From NCBI GenBank assembly GCA_024231855.1, contig JAAEQD010000402.1, positions 1 to 64,000 on the forward strand: 64,000 bases of DNA. The letters are read 5' to 3'. The DNA comes from Candidatus Zixiibacteriota bacterium. GTDB taxonomy: Bacteria; Zixibacteria; MSB-5A5; UBA10806; 4484-95. Numbering within the stretch: position 1 is the first letter of the stretch; every line of letters starts with the position of its first letter. The notes beneath the pieces are model-generated. The model saw only the letters and a list, made by a program, of their open reading frames with translations, was not told the DNA's origin and searched no databases. The position numbers and the translations under genes are program-made. Positions 33,914 through 43,455 of this stretch are shown piece after piece.

Positions 33914-34152
33914 ATTTCAATTACCTGACCCTGTTCTTTTGATATTACTTAAGGCTTCTTTATATAATAGTTTACAGATAATATATAGTCCAGACAAAGC
34001 TATTGTTTTAGTTAAGCTCCCCATTTTTATTGTTGCCTAGTTTATGTTAATATTATATTTTCAGCAAATGTCACATTCTACTAAGAAAGCAAAAACTATA
34101 TTTGTAATTTTAAGCAGTTATTCTTTAACTCAATAAAACTTCTGGAGGTTAA

Positions 34153-36147
34153 ATGAGGAAGTTGTATCTGATTCTAATCATTGCATTTATGCTGCAACTG
34201 GCGGTTGTCGGTTCGGCCGGTCAAATTGAGGATATCCTGGCGGAAGCCGATAGCTGGATTATCTCCGATACCGCCCGTATCATGTCGTATGTCGATAGCT
34301 GCACCAAGGTTGTCGAACAGAAACTGGATAACTCGCCGTTCTGGGCGGATACCCATCGCGACCTGTCTTTTCTGCTTGGCATCGATTATACCGGATCGGC
34401 TCAGATCGATAACACCGGCCGCATCTATTTCACTATGAGGATTACCGGCGAAACCGGCCATCTGTTCTATATTGATGGGCCGATGGGCTGGCCGAAACAG
34501 CTTTCGCCCAACAACTGGCCCGCCGAGGGTTATTCGATCTGGGGCTATGAACCTCATCCATCCGGCGACTATGTGCTGGTTCTGGCGATGAAGTACGGCA
34601 GCGAACGCCACGATATCTGGAAATTCGATCGTGACGGCACATTCGAGCCGCTTCTGGTTAATCCAAATGTTCGCTACTCCAACACCATATTCAAAAGCAA
34701 GGATGAGTTCTTCCTCTCGATTGACGATCAGCAGAATCAGTATTTCTGCAAATATACGATCTCGACGGGTAAGCTCGACACATTGTACCAGGATGATGAG
34801 TGGGCCGGTATCTATGATTACGAGGATGGCAAATTGCTTTGTGGAAGGTTCTTCTCATTCTCCGAAAGCCAGCTTTTCCTTCTGGATGAAGAATCCCTGG
34901 AAACGAAGAACATGACCAAGAAGGGCAGCTATGGCGATGCTTATTTCACCGGGGATGGCCGGATTATCCTGACTACCGACAAGAAATCGAAGAGGAATGA
35001 ATTCAATAAACTGGTCTATATCAAGACCGATAAGCCCAAGAGGCTCAAAGTCATATTCGATCCCAAGATGGAAAATTCCGGCTTTGAGTATATCAAAAGC
35101 TCCAAAATGGTTATCATGACCTTGAACAAGGACGGCTATTCTGAGCTGGTCGGTTTCGATCTTGACGGTAATCCCGTTGATGTGCCGAAAATCCCGGTGG
35201 GCGTTCTCGCCGGCGGCGGCCCTTATGACGAAAACGGAGCGACCAATGATAACGGCGATTTCGTCTACGGTTTCTCTTCGCCCAATGTCGCGCCCTCATT
35301 ATATCATTTTAAGCTGGGTGAAAACAAAATCACTCAATTGGCGACTGTTTCCACATTCGGTTTCGATTTCTCCAAGGTGAAAGTCGAAGTCATCCGCTAT
35401 CCCTCGCTGGATGGTACGATGATACCGGCGCTTCTGTATACGCCGATAAATGTCAACAAGGATGGCAGTAACCCGGCGTTGGTCGACTATCACGGTGGCC
35501 CGCCCCAGCAGTGGCGGCCGTATTTCCAGAGAAACCTGGCTTTCGCGCTGGCCAAAGGCTTTATCGTTGTTCGGCCTAATGTCAGGGGTTCGGAAGGTTA
35601 CGGCCCCGAATGGGAGAAAGCCGACAATCAGAAAAAGCGCTTTGACGCTTTAGGCGATGCCGAAGCCGCCCTCGACTACCTCGTAAATGAGGGCTACTCC
35701 AGCTATGATAAAATCGGAATCTGGGGTGGTTCATATGGCGGCTACACGGTCAATTGGCTGGCTACTACGGCGCCGGATAAATTTGCCTGCGCGATAAGCC
35801 AGGTTGGCGTGGCCGATCATGATTACACTCAGACACATGGTGATGTCGGCGGCCAGAAGATATGGGAAGAGGAATTCGGTAAGGTTGGCAGCAAGCTGGC
35901 CCATAATCTATCGCCAATTTGGAAATCCGAGAACCTCTCCAAGCCGATACTTCTAACAGCCGGTTTCTACGATCCCCGGGTGTTTCCCGGCGATCCCCGT
36001 CGCTTTGGTTATCTGCTGTCCAAACTTGGCAAAGAGGTGTATTACCTCGAGAGCGTCGAAACCGGCCATGGAGCGGTTACCAAGGATCAGATTATCACCG
36101 AATACACCCGTTACTATACATTTTTCATGGAACACTTAATGAAATAA
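34153..36147 (+). CDS. S9-family prolyl oligopeptidase-type exported peptidase
   Basis: A 664-residue enzyme with a signal peptide (residues 1-23), a beta-propeller region (about 60-415) and a C-terminal alpha/beta hydrolase domain. The catalytic triad is Ser527 in GGSYGGY, Asp607 in FYDPRV and His639 in TGHGA. Members cleave short peptides after proline or release dipeptides; the propeller excludes large substrates. The signal peptide puts it in the periplasm. The ribosome site is TGGAGGTTAA. A clear terminator follows. Together with the S37 lipoprotein and the metalloprotease it suggests protein-based nutrition. Confidence 0.9.
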   Translation: MRKLYLILIIAFMLQLAVVGSAGQIEDILAEADSWIISDTARIMSYVDSCTKVVEQKLDNSPFWADTHRDLSFLLGIDYTGSAQIDNTGRIYFTMRITGETGHLFYIDGPMGWPKQLSPNNWPAEGYSIWGYEPHPSGDYVLVLAMKYGSERHDIWKFDRDGTFEPLLVNPNVRYSNTIFKSKDEFFLSIDDQQNQYFCKYTISTGKLDTLYQDDEWAGIYDYEDGKLLCGRFFSFSESQLFLLDEESLETKNMTKKGSYGDAYFTGDGRIILTTDKKSKRNEFNKLVYIKTDKPKRLKVIFDPKMENSGFEYIKSSKMVIMTLNKDGYSELVGFDLDGNPVDVPKIPVGVLAGGGPYDENGATNDNGDFVYGFSSPNVAPSLYHFKLGENKITQLATVSTFGFDFSKVKVEVIRYPSLDGTMIPALLYTPINVNKDGSNPALVDYHGGPPQQWRPYFQRNLAFALAKGFIVVRPNVRGSEGYGPEWEKADNQKKRFDALGDAEAALDYLVNEGYSSYDKIGIWGGSYGGYTVNWLATTAPDKFACAISQVGVADHDYTQTHGDVGGQKIWEEEFGKVGSKLAHNLSPIWKSENLSKPILLTAGFYDPRVFPGDPRRFGYLLSKLGKEVYYLESVETGHGAVTKDQIITEYTRYYTFFMEHLMK

Positions 36148-36189
36148 CTGTTTGATTTGGGGAGATCACCCACCGAAGTAATATCTTAG

Positions 36190-36220
36190 CCGCCAGATTG
36201 GTGAATCTGGCGGTTTTCTT
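36190..36220 (+). terminator. Rho-independent terminator after the S9 peptidase
   Basis: CCGCCAGATT (36190-36199) pairs perfectly with AATCTGGCGG (36204-36213) around a four-base loop, followed by TTTTCTT. Confidence 0.9.
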
Positions 36221-36372
36221 ATCAATATTATCACCTTCTAAACTCTTGGGGTTCTTGTGATTAAGAGATTTGTCGTAAAACCCCACATTTTCTTGAAACT
36301 TTCTATCCCAAAAATCAGTATAATCAGATAAATCAGAAATAAGGGAAATAAGCGATAAAGGAGAATAATCCA

Positions 36373-36651
36373 ATGACGAAACAGAAAAAAGATGAAAACT
36401 GCTGCGGCTCGGACCAGAAGAACACCGGCTGCTGCGGAGTCGAGGCTGTAGTAACAGTCGATGAGCGCGGGCAAATGGTTCTGCCCAAAGAGCTTCGGGA
36501 GAAAGCCAAGATAAAGGCCGGGGACAAGCTGGCGATTATCAGTTTCGAGAAAGACGGCGATGTCTGCTGTTTTTCATTGATCAAGGCCGATCAATTCGGC
36601 GGTATGGTTAAAGATTTTCTGGGGCCAATGATGAAAGATATCGTTGATTAA
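36373..36651 (+). CDS. Cys-rich AbrB/SpoVT-type protein, HgcC-like
   Basis: A 92-residue protein. Residues 1-22 carry a cysteine cluster (NCCGSDQKNTGCCG) and residues about 25-65 a swapped-hairpin AbrB DNA-binding domain (VTVDERGQMVLPKELREKAKIKAGDKLAII), with another Cys pair in GDVCCF. The pattern matches the small AbrB proteins annotated as HgcAB-associated. The cysteines could bind arsenic(III) or mercury. It precedes arsM by 31 bases on the same strand, so a metalloid-responsive regulator of that gene is plausible. ATG 36373 follows AAAGGAG. TTGAAA at 36293 and TATAAT at 36319 are 20 bases apart, too wide for a normal promoter. Confidence 0.8.
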   Translation: MTKQKKDENCCGSDQKNTGCCGVEAVVTVDERGQMVLPKELREKAKIKAGDKLAIISFEKDGDVCCFSLIKADQFGGMVKDFLGPMMKDIVD

Positions 36652-36682
36652 TAATTCAAGACAATCCGAAAGGAGCAAGATA

Positions 36683-37513
36683 ATGAAAGCTGATGAAATA
36701 AGAAAACAGGTAAGAGAAGGCTACGGCCAGGTGGCTACTCAAACTAAACAAGATAGCGGTTGCGGCTGCGGGCCATCATGTTGCGGGCCGTCAACAGCCG
36801 AGCAGATAAGTAAGGGTATCGGGTACAACGATGAGGATTTGCATAACGTGCCCGAGGGCGCCAACCTGGGTCTTGGCTGCGGTAACCCGATAGCTTTGGC
36901 CTCGCTTGCCGAGGGGGAAACCGTGGTCGATCTCGGTTCCGGCGCCGGTTTCGATTGTTTCCTGGCTGCCGGCAAGGTCGGACAAACCGGCAAAGTAATA
37001 GGCGTGGATATGACTCATGAGATGATCGAAAAAGCCAGGGCTAATGCCGACAAAGGCAAACAGAAAAATGTCGAATTCAGGCTGGGCGAAATCGAACATC
37101 TGCCGGTAGCCGACAACTCCGCCGATATTATTATCTCCAACTGCGTGATCAATCTCTCGCCGGACAAACAGCAGGTGTTCAGCGAGGCTTACCGAGTGCT
37201 CAAGCCGGGGGGCCGGGTGATGGTATCGGATATCGTGCTGTTGAAACCGTTGCCGGACTACATAATGAATTCGGTCCGGGCCTATGTAGGCTGTTTAAGC
37301 GGGGCGATGTTGAAAGACGATTACCTGGACGCCATAAAAAAAGCTGGCTTCGAGAATGTCGAAGTCGTCGAGGAAAAGTCGTTCCCGATTGATTTTCTGG
37401 CCAATGATGAAACAGCTTTGAAAGCGGTAGAGGAAGCCAATACCACTTTCGACAGGGTAGCTAAAGATATCGGGCACAGTGTGTTGAGTGTAAATGTGAA
37501 AGCTATCAAATGA
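36683..37513 (+). CDS. arsM: Arsenite methyltransferase
   Basis: The start is ATG 36683 after AAAGGAGC. The 276-residue enzyme transfers methyl groups from SAM to arsenite. The SAM loop is VVDLGSGAGFDCFLAA, and the arsenic-binding cysteines are present: the N-terminal CGCGPSCCGPS cluster, DC in GFDCF, SNCVINLS and YVGCLSGA. The signature NVPEGANLGLGCGNP is typical of ArsM. Cytoplasmic detoxification, giving mono- to trimethylated arsenic. No arsR, arsC or arsB is in the window; the Cys-rich AbrB gene upstream is the only candidate regulator. Confidence 0.93.
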   Translation: MKADEIRKQVREGYGQVATQTKQDSGCGCGPSCCGPSTAEQISKGIGYNDEDLHNVPEGANLGLGCGNPIALASLAEGETVVDLGSGAGFDCFLAAGKVGQTGKVIGVDMTHEMIEKARANADKGKQKNVEFRLGEIEHLPVADNSADIIISNCVINLSPDKQQVFSEAYRVLKPGGRVMVSDIVLLKPLPDYIMNSVRAYVGCLSGAMLKDDYLDAIKKAGFENVEVVEEKSFPIDFLANDETALKAVEEANTTFDRVAKDIGHSVLSVNVKAIK

Positions 37514-37579
37514 GCGTAACATATCGCAATCCGGTTGTCGGGTATATACCGGCAGCCGGCTTGAAAGCAGGAGAGAATA

Positions 37580-38044
37580 ATGAATAATAGGAAAACTTTA
37601 AAAGTATTGGTCGTTATTCTAAGCGTGTATATATCCATGCCAATTTCCCTGAATGCCGCCGATAATATCCCGGAATCGTCGATAGACCTGGTTTTAGATA
37701 TGGATGCAGAATTACAGCTGACCGATATCCAGATTTCCGGATTATTAAGAGTAAATAAATTTATTATTGGAAAAATGATTCCACTTCGCGAGCGAGTGGA
37801 GATCAGCGAAAAAGATATATGTGGATTCACATCAAAATGGTTTGCCGACCGGGCGTCTGTGGATGATGCCGCAATAGATGATTACTATAAATGTCTCGCT
37901 GAAATCAAGTCGCTTGAACTTGAAGCGATTGTGAAGGCCAGAACTATATTGACTAAAGATCAGCTCGAAACGCTTGATAATAGGCTCGTGTCATCGAAGA
38001 GTATCGCCTTAATACTGGATTGTATTCCTGAATGCAATTATTAG
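37580..38044 (+). CDS. Exported Spy/CpxP-like helical protein
   Basis: A 154-residue protein with a signal peptide (residues 1-25, VVILSVYISMPISLNA). The mature part is all helical with two short LTDxQ-type motifs (ELQLTDIQISGLL and TILTKDQLETL), the hallmark of Spy/CpxP/LTXXQ periplasmic proteins, though the spacing is loose. Four cysteines occur (one in DICGF, one in YKCLAE, two in the tail CIPEC), unusual for the family and possibly metal-binding. It lies 66 bases behind arsM with AGGAGAG as ribosome site, so it may belong to the metalloid response. Confidence 0.6.
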   Translation: MNNRKTLKVLVVILSVYISMPISLNAADNIPESSIDLVLDMDAELQLTDIQISGLLRVNKFIIGKMIPLRERVEISEKDICGFTSKWFADRASVDDAAIDDYYKCLAEIKSLELEAIVKARTILTKDQLETLDNRLVSSKSIALILDCIPECNY

Positions 38045-38113
38045 GCTTGAAAGAAAGATCAGGATTTTAGAACTAGAGGTTTCCGAAATGATCAGTATAA
38101 AGCGGAATACTTT

Positions 38114-38959
38114 TTATTCCAGATGATAATCGGTAAGAACAATTTCCGTAATAGAATCAACCAGGCCCAGATTCTCGCCATACTCGCTGGGCCAGGTATT
38201 ATCTTTAAATAGTATTGTTCTTTTTATTAGACCAACCTCGCACAAATAATCATAAAATTCAATATCATCATCCCAGCACTCGTCACGGTCAAAGTCATAT
38301 AACCATTGAATTATTACGCAAACGAATTCGCCCGCCGGGACAGTGATTACCTCCGAGCCGACAACCTTTTTGTCTATTCGAAAACCTGAATTGTCTTCCC
38401 TATCACGTAAGCGCCATTGAGAACCCATATCGATAGGGTAATAGAGGATTTTTTGTGGTATTGCATTATAGATAATCGTATCTAATGTGGAGTTGTTTTT
38501 AAACAACATAACATCATTTATAGAGAATATGCCGATTGTGAAATTTTCCGGAATAATCGTATTGTCCGAAAGCCATATAGGTATGCTGCCTGAATTATAG
38601 CTATATAAACCGTCAATAGCGTTCCTGTAATAAGCATCTCCTTCATAAACCGATGTGTCATCATCTATATACTCTTCCCGTAGATGGTAAGCTTCAATAA
38701 ATTCCGGGGGGGAGTTTTCAGGCAAAAAAATATGATCTAATGAATTAATCTCCAGGATAGCTTCGGCCCGCCAGGTATCGGGCGAAATTTCAAAAGTGTC
38801 GGGGCGAATATTGGTGTACGAAAATGTTCTGCTATATTCCCATCTGTTACCGATTTCAAGCGGAAAAATAAAACTTATAGCGGGATCGGTACCAAGGGAG
38901 CAACTTAAGCAAATCGCAAGTAAAAATAATGCTAATATTATACTCGATAATTTTATCAC
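38114..38959 (-). CDS. Putative lipoprotein of unknown function
   Basis: The start is taken as GTG 38959, eight bases after TTGGAGG, not the earlier frame start at 39019. The 281-residue product begins with a lipoprotein-like signal (LALFLLAICLSC, Cys20). The mature part is beta-rich with many Asp, Tyr and Trp, including FPLEIGNRWEYSRTF and DMGSQWRLRDRED with VPAGEFVCVIIQW. The repeated FPLxxGxxWxY pattern is common in FCB surface lipoproteins of unknown role. No enzymatic motif is seen. Confidence 0.7.
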   Translation of the reverse strand: MIKLSSIILALFLLAICLSCSLGTDPAISFIFPLEIGNRWEYSRTFSYTNIRPDTFEISPDTWRAEAILEINSLDHIFLPENSPPEFIEAYHLREEYIDDDTSVYEGDAYYRNAIDGLYSYNSGSIPIWLSDNTIIPENFTIGIFSINDVMLFKNNSTLDTIIYNAIPQKILYYPIDMGSQWRLRDREDNSGFRIDKKVVGSEVITVPAGEFVCVIIQWLYDFDRDECWDDDIEFYDYLCEVGLIKRTILFKDNTWPSEYGENLGLVDSITEIVLTDYHLE

Positions 38960-39068
38960 TAAAACCTCCAAGAAACGGGGAATAAGCAATATGCAACAAA
39001 TAAATAATATAGATAGCAATATTGTATGTCAATTCAATTTTAAGCAAACAGGTATTCAACGAATACAA

Positions 39069-41354
39069 CTATTTTAATAACACCATCTTCCGGGATTCCG
39101 TATTGCCACCGGCCTGAATACGGTAGAAATAGATACCGCTGGATAATCCGGATGCGTCATAACTTATAATATATTCTCCGGCCGCCTGATGTTCATTCAC
39201 TAATTGATCAATCTCCCTGCCGAGCAGATCATATATTCCGAGTCTGACAAACTTCGATTCCGGCAAGATGTAGGAAATCGAGGTGACAGCATTAAACGGA
39301 TTTGGGAAATTCTGGGACAGACTGAATCTTTCCGGCAGCGGTGTATTGCGCGCGATTCGTGCATCAAGCAGCGCGCCGCGGTTGTCGGATACCGAGACAT
39401 CGCCGAAACTGATTTCACCTTCGGAAAGAACCGGCAGGCTGAATAAAATATTGCTGCCGGATGGCAATGAATTCGCCTCCATACTGAACACAAGAACGGT
39501 CATAACATCGCCATTGTCGATGAAGTGTATATCCATACCATCGGCGACAGGTTTGCCGAGCTCGATACCAGTGTGATCGATTTTTATCAAAGCGCCGCCG
39601 ATAGCCGACTCGGAGTCGATCATGATATTCATATCGCCATTATCATTTTTCGCCATAGATAATTCGGCAATAACGTCAATGGGTGCAACTTTCGGTCCGA
39701 AGTAACCGCTAATTACATTAGTCAAGTAAACCAGGTCGGCTATGGTTGCCCGCAAGCCGTCGCCATTAACATCGGAGGAAATCATTTGATATAAGGTGAA
39801 TGGATAAGAATCAGGATCGACAATATGATTGGCCAATAAAACCGCGTCGCCCAACTCGAATGTATAACCATTCATATTAATATCACCGTAATAGGGGCAT
39901 GGTCCATTAAATATACTAATATTTCCGCACTCAAGGTTTAAATTGAGAAAATTGGCTACGATACTATCAGGAGGATTATCGCAGGCATCATAAACCCACA
40001 TATAATCAGTCTCATTATCGGTTATGAAATTATACAAATAATGATCCTGTCCCTGCTCATCGTTTATAAACCAGATTGGCGTGCTGAAATTATAGGGATA
40101 AGTGGGCTCACCGGCTAATAGGAATTTAATCAAGAAAACCGGTTCATCCGGATTTATTTCGCAAATATCCTCAGCTGGTTGTTCATTATTAAGGTCGTTT
40201 ATAAATGTGAATCCGACAGTTCCCGGTCCCTCGACATTATAAGAAACATTCCAGTATTCACCGCCCGTAATTTGTTCGCCCTGCATCACATCGGTTATTG
40301 TCAGGCAAGTATCATCATACGCTATCGTAAATTCAAATCCGCCCAGGCAGAAACATCCGCCGCAAGCATCGAGATATACCGGCATCCACTCTTCCTCACC
40401 CGGCCAGATTTCAAGATCGTTATCCATACTGACGGTCAATTCACCCAAAAATGAAATCTCACCGGCATTAGCCATTACTGGCAAATCCGGACGGTTTGGA
40501 TCTATGGCGGTGACTATGATCTCTTCATCGATACAACTGCCGCAGCTATTCTCTATATCGAAACTCAGTGTATAATTAAATATCCTGGCCTCGCCATCAT
40601 CGGTGAAGCCATCGAAAATTATGGCGCCAAAGTTGGATGTTACATCCGGTTGATTGCCCTCGGGGTCGCGAATATCGAAATTGACCGAGAAATTTTCATA
40701 GGAGCACGAATCGGGAAGAGTTACTTCGAATTGATCGGGAGGTCGATTGGCTGATATCATGTAACACGAAAACGATTGATGGACTTCATACTCACGGTCT
40801 ATATGAGGACAACTGCAATAGGCGTAACCGGCATCAGGATCGAAACCGGGCCCGATAGCATCTGATGAAGCGCTATCTAAAGTGGCGGGAATGTTAACAG
40901 TATGTACCCTGAATGTGAGGGCTTGTCTCGGCGGGCCGGTGGGGTCGGTTCTTAAAAACGGGCTTTGATACGGCGATTCTTCCTCGGCGATACCGATAAA
41001 GCTATAGCTATCCCAGGTGCAGCCATTGCTATCTGTTTGCCAATCAGGATTCCAGTTGCCAAACTGTACGTTATCCCAACAATTGAATGGAAAACGCCAG
41101 AGGCAATTATCAACATCGATTGAATCGAAATAGCAATTATTGATGCCCAGTGGATATACGATTTCAGAACAGCCAACTTGCGATGTGCCGCTTAAAAAGA
41201 AAATCGGAACATCGATCCAGGTGTTGGCTGTGACAATTATGGAATCGCCGGATTCACCATCTATATCGCCGATAGAGACGAACATCGTATCGTTTTGAGC
41301 GAACGCGCAGACTGAGAGAATGAAGATACACAATATAATCGATACTTTTTTCAT
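39069..41354 (-). CDS. Large secreted protein with cohesin-like and dockerin-like modules and sorting domain
   Basis: The start is ATG 41354 after GCGGAGGT, giving 761 residues with a signal peptide (IILCIFILSVCAFAQ). The middle has a cohesin-like beta sandwich (about 310-420, ISVDNDLEIWPGEE to FLIKFLLAGE), then a dockerin-type segment with two Ca-binding loops (DINMNGYTFELGDAVLLAN and DVNGDGLRATIADLVYLTN, about 500-560), another beta sandwich, and the C-terminal sorting domain (YPNPFN-like NFPNPFNAVTSISYIL, YDLLGREID, SGIYFYRIQAG, MVLLK). Cysteine pairs occur through the N-terminal half. It is a surface protein that may self-assemble by cohesin-dockerin contacts; partners unknown. Confidence 0.8.
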   Translation of the reverse strand: MKKVSIILCIFILSVCAFAQNDTMFVSIGDIDGESGDSIIVTANTWIDVPIFFLSGTSQVGCSEIVYPLGINNCYFDSIDVDNCLWRFPFNCWDNVQFGNWNPDWQTDSNGCTWDSYSFIGIAEEESPYQSPFLRTDPTGPPRQALTFRVHTVNIPATLDSASSDAIGPGFDPDAGYAYCSCPHIDREYEVHQSFSCYMISANRPPDQFEVTLPDSCSYENFSVNFDIRDPEGNQPDVTSNFGAIIFDGFTDDGEARIFNYTLSFDIENSCGSCIDEEIIVTAIDPNRPDLPVMANAGEISFLGELTVSMDNDLEIWPGEEEWMPVYLDACGGCFCLGGFEFTIAYDDTCLTITDVMQGEQITGGEYWNVSYNVEGPGTVGFTFINDLNNEQPAEDICEINPDEPVFLIKFLLAGEPTYPYNFSTPIWFINDEQGQDHYLYNFITDNETDYMWVYDACDNPPDSIVANFLNLNLECGNISIFNGPCPYYGDINMNGYTFELGDAVLLANHIVDPDSYPFTLYQMISSDVNGDGLRATIADLVYLTNVISGYFGPKVAPIDVIAELSMAKNDNGDMNIMIDSESAIGGALIKIDHTGIELGKPVADGMDIHFIDNGDVMTVLVFSMEANSLPSGSNILFSLPVLSEGEISFGDVSVSDNRGALLDARIARNTPLPERFSLSQNFPNPFNAVTSISYILPESKFVRLGIYDLLGREIDQLVNEHQAAGEYIISYDASGLSSGIYFYRIQAGGNTESRKMVLLK

Positions 41355-41499
41355 GATTTGGGACCTCCGCAATAATAGCTCCATAATACAACTGCGGTCC
41401 ACCAAACGCAGAGTCAAAAAGGCAGCATTAATTCGATGCTACCTCAAAATATACCTATGGACTTCTTTTGTCAAGATAAATATTAGATTATTTGGTCTG

Positions 41500-42759
41500 T
41501 TATTTCAGAAATATCATCTTCCGGGATTCTGTATGGCTACTTGTCCGTAAGCGATAAAGATATATACCGCTTGAATAACCGCTCGCGTCCCAGCTAATTC
41601 TATGACTACCAGCCGGGTTGAAACCGTTAACAAGCGATGTCACCCAACCGCCCTTGATATCGAAAATGTCGATCGCGACATTTGTAGCCGTCGGAAGTTT
41701 GTATTGAATTGTAGTAATCGCGTTGAATGGATTAGGGTAGCTTTGGGAAATTTTGAATTTATCCGGCACTTGCGACAAATCATTAATATCAACTTCAACG
41801 GAATCTCCACCGCCATAAGCGCCCATGTCCGACCGCGATTCTCCCAGTCCCCATTCGCAGCCGCTGACTCCATCCAGAATATCGGGATCTCCCGCGTCTA
41901 TGCAGGGCGAATCATAAGGATCGTCACATTCGGTTGCCATGAGATGAAAATCCCACCCGGCGGGATCTCGAAAGAGAGGCGGTTGATTGATGTTGCCATC
42001 ACCCGGCCATAAAGTGTCCTGGATATTACAATATGTGAACAAAGGCCAAACATCATCGCTCAAATAAAATTCATTGCCCATATCGGTAGCGCTGTCGGCC
42101 CAGAATATATTATTGATAAGAGTCAAAGCCGAACTGCCAGTGCATGAAATAGCCCCGCCATACATAGCCGAATTACCATAAAACGTATTATTTACAATCA
42201 ATGGGTTTGAGTTATGCAGATACATGGCGCCGCCATCGTAGTAAGCGTTATTTGAGAAGATTACATTTCCTCTGAGTATTAAATCGGATTGAAAGCAGTA
42301 GAACGCTCCGCCCAGGCCGTTCCAGTTTTCATCCTCATGGGCAATGTTATTGGTAACAATATTATTTCTGAACTCGGGTGAGGAATTCTCGCAATAAATG
42401 CCGGCGCCTCGAATATGATTGCCGCCGGTGATAGTAAAGCCGACGACTATCGAGGAATGATCCTCATTGCTGTCGAAAGTCATAACTGAGCCAGAACCAT
42501 AACCATGAATAGTGGTCGAGGAAATATAACCGATATAACCGGAAGTCAGGTATAATGATCCCAGGGTGATTCCCCGGCCATTGAAATTGATATTACCGAA
42601 ATAATAACCCGACTGGACCAACACGGTATCGCCATCGGACGAGGCATTAATACCCGCCTGGATACCGCCGTAATCACCCGGGACATTAATTATCGTCGCA
42701 GACGCCGGCGTACTGATTAATATAATCAGGCCCGCCAATAAGATTGTAAATTTCAACAT
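41500..42759 (-). CDS. Right-handed beta-helix surface protein with sorting domain
   Basis: The start is ATG 42759 (MLKFTILL); a GTG two codons earlier is less likely. The 419-residue product has a signal peptide and a parallel beta-helix: it opens with IINVPGDYGGIQAGINASSDGDTVLV, the usual first coil, then NNIVTNNIA, NTFYGNSAMYGGAISC and SALTLINNIFWAD coils. A linker SPCIDAGDPD ... DMGAYGG precedes the sorting domain (YPNPFNAITTIQYKL, SSGIYLYRLRT, MIFLK). Probably a secreted adhesin or polysaccharide-binding protein. The same linker occurs in the truncated gene at the right edge, so they are relatives. Confidence 0.85.
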   Translation of the reverse strand: MLKFTILLAGLIILISTPASATIINVPGDYGGIQAGINASSDGDTVLVQSGYYFGNINFNGRGITLGSLYLTSGYIGYISSTTIHGYGSGSVMTFDSNEDHSSIVVGFTITGGNHIRGAGIYCENSSPEFRNNIVTNNIAHEDENWNGLGGAFYCFQSDLILRGNVIFSNNAYYDGGAMYLHNSNPLIVNNTFYGNSAMYGGAISCTGSSALTLINNIFWADSATDMGNEFYLSDDVWPLFTYCNIQDTLWPGDGNINQPPLFRDPAGWDFHLMATECDDPYDSPCIDAGDPDILDGVSGCEWGLGESRSDMGAYGGGDSVEVDINDLSQVPDKFKISQSYPNPFNAITTIQYKLPTATNVAIDIFDIKGGWVTSLVNGFNPAGSHRISWDASGYSSGIYLYRLRTSSHTESRKMIFLK

Positions 42760-42938
42760 AGTCACCGCCAGGATATGGTTGAAAAATTGCCGAACATCTT
42801 CGATATTAAAAGATCAACGCTATATGATAAAGATAATGTATTACGGATATTTGGCAAGGGTATTTTGGCATAAAATGATGCCCTATAAAAAATGCCATGA
42901 TTTGCTTTGCCGGACAATATCCCCATGGAACCTTGAGA

Positions 42939-43421
42939 TTAGAGCACTTTATCCTTCCCAAGAAGCCGACGTAGCAGCGCGAGGTTTCCGGTGTGATGGG
43001 CTTCGTGATGAGTTAAATGAACCAGAACCGCGGCCTTGGTCTTGAAAAACTTGGATGGCAGGCAGGGCGGGCTATCCAGATCCTCCGCGTCGGCGGTGTC
43101 GAGATATGCTTTTAAATCTTGCAAACGGGCATCAAGGAACGCGCGGCATGTTACCTCATCCGGATAATGCTCGGGTTCACGTACCTCACATCCCATCTCG
43201 AAAAGCTCAACCCAGGTCTCATCGTAGGTTCGTTTACCGGTGAGCATTTCAAGGACCAGGGCGCGCTGATAGGCAAGATGGCCCAGCGTCCAGATCGCGG
43301 GATTCGGAACGCCCGGCGGCCGCCGCAGCCAGTCTTCGCCCACCATCCCCTGAGAGAAGAATCCGATAAACAAGTTGCTGCGTTCCAGCCCAAACCAAAG
43401 CGCTTCAGCCATGCGATCCAT
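42939..43421 (-). CDS. DinB-like metal-binding protein
   Basis: A 160-residue four-helix-bundle protein. The metal-binding histidines are visible: NPAIWTLGHLAYQRALVLEM (first His) and LTHHEAHHTGNLALLRRLL (HxxxH near the C-terminus). This is the DinB/YfiT-type putative metalloenzyme superfamily, some of which are thiol transferases. ATG 43421 follows AGGAGG. Cytoplasmic, single gene; function unknown. Confidence 0.8.
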   Translation of the reverse strand: MDRMAEALWFGLERSNLFIGFFSQGMVGEDWLRRPPGVPNPAIWTLGHLAYQRALVLEMLTGKRTYDETWVELFEMGCEVREPEHYPDEVTCRAFLDARLQDLKAYLDTADAEDLDSPPCLPSKFFKTKAAVLVHLTHHEAHHTGNLALLRRLLGKDKVL

Positions 43422-43455
43422 AAGCTATACCTCCTGTGTGAAAATGATTGCGTTA

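Noticed and set aside
36293-36324. TTGAAA and TATAAT upstream of the AbrB gene as a promoter
   Set aside because: The spacer is 20 bases, beyond the normal range; the -10 alone is good, so a promoter may exist but this pair is not convincing.
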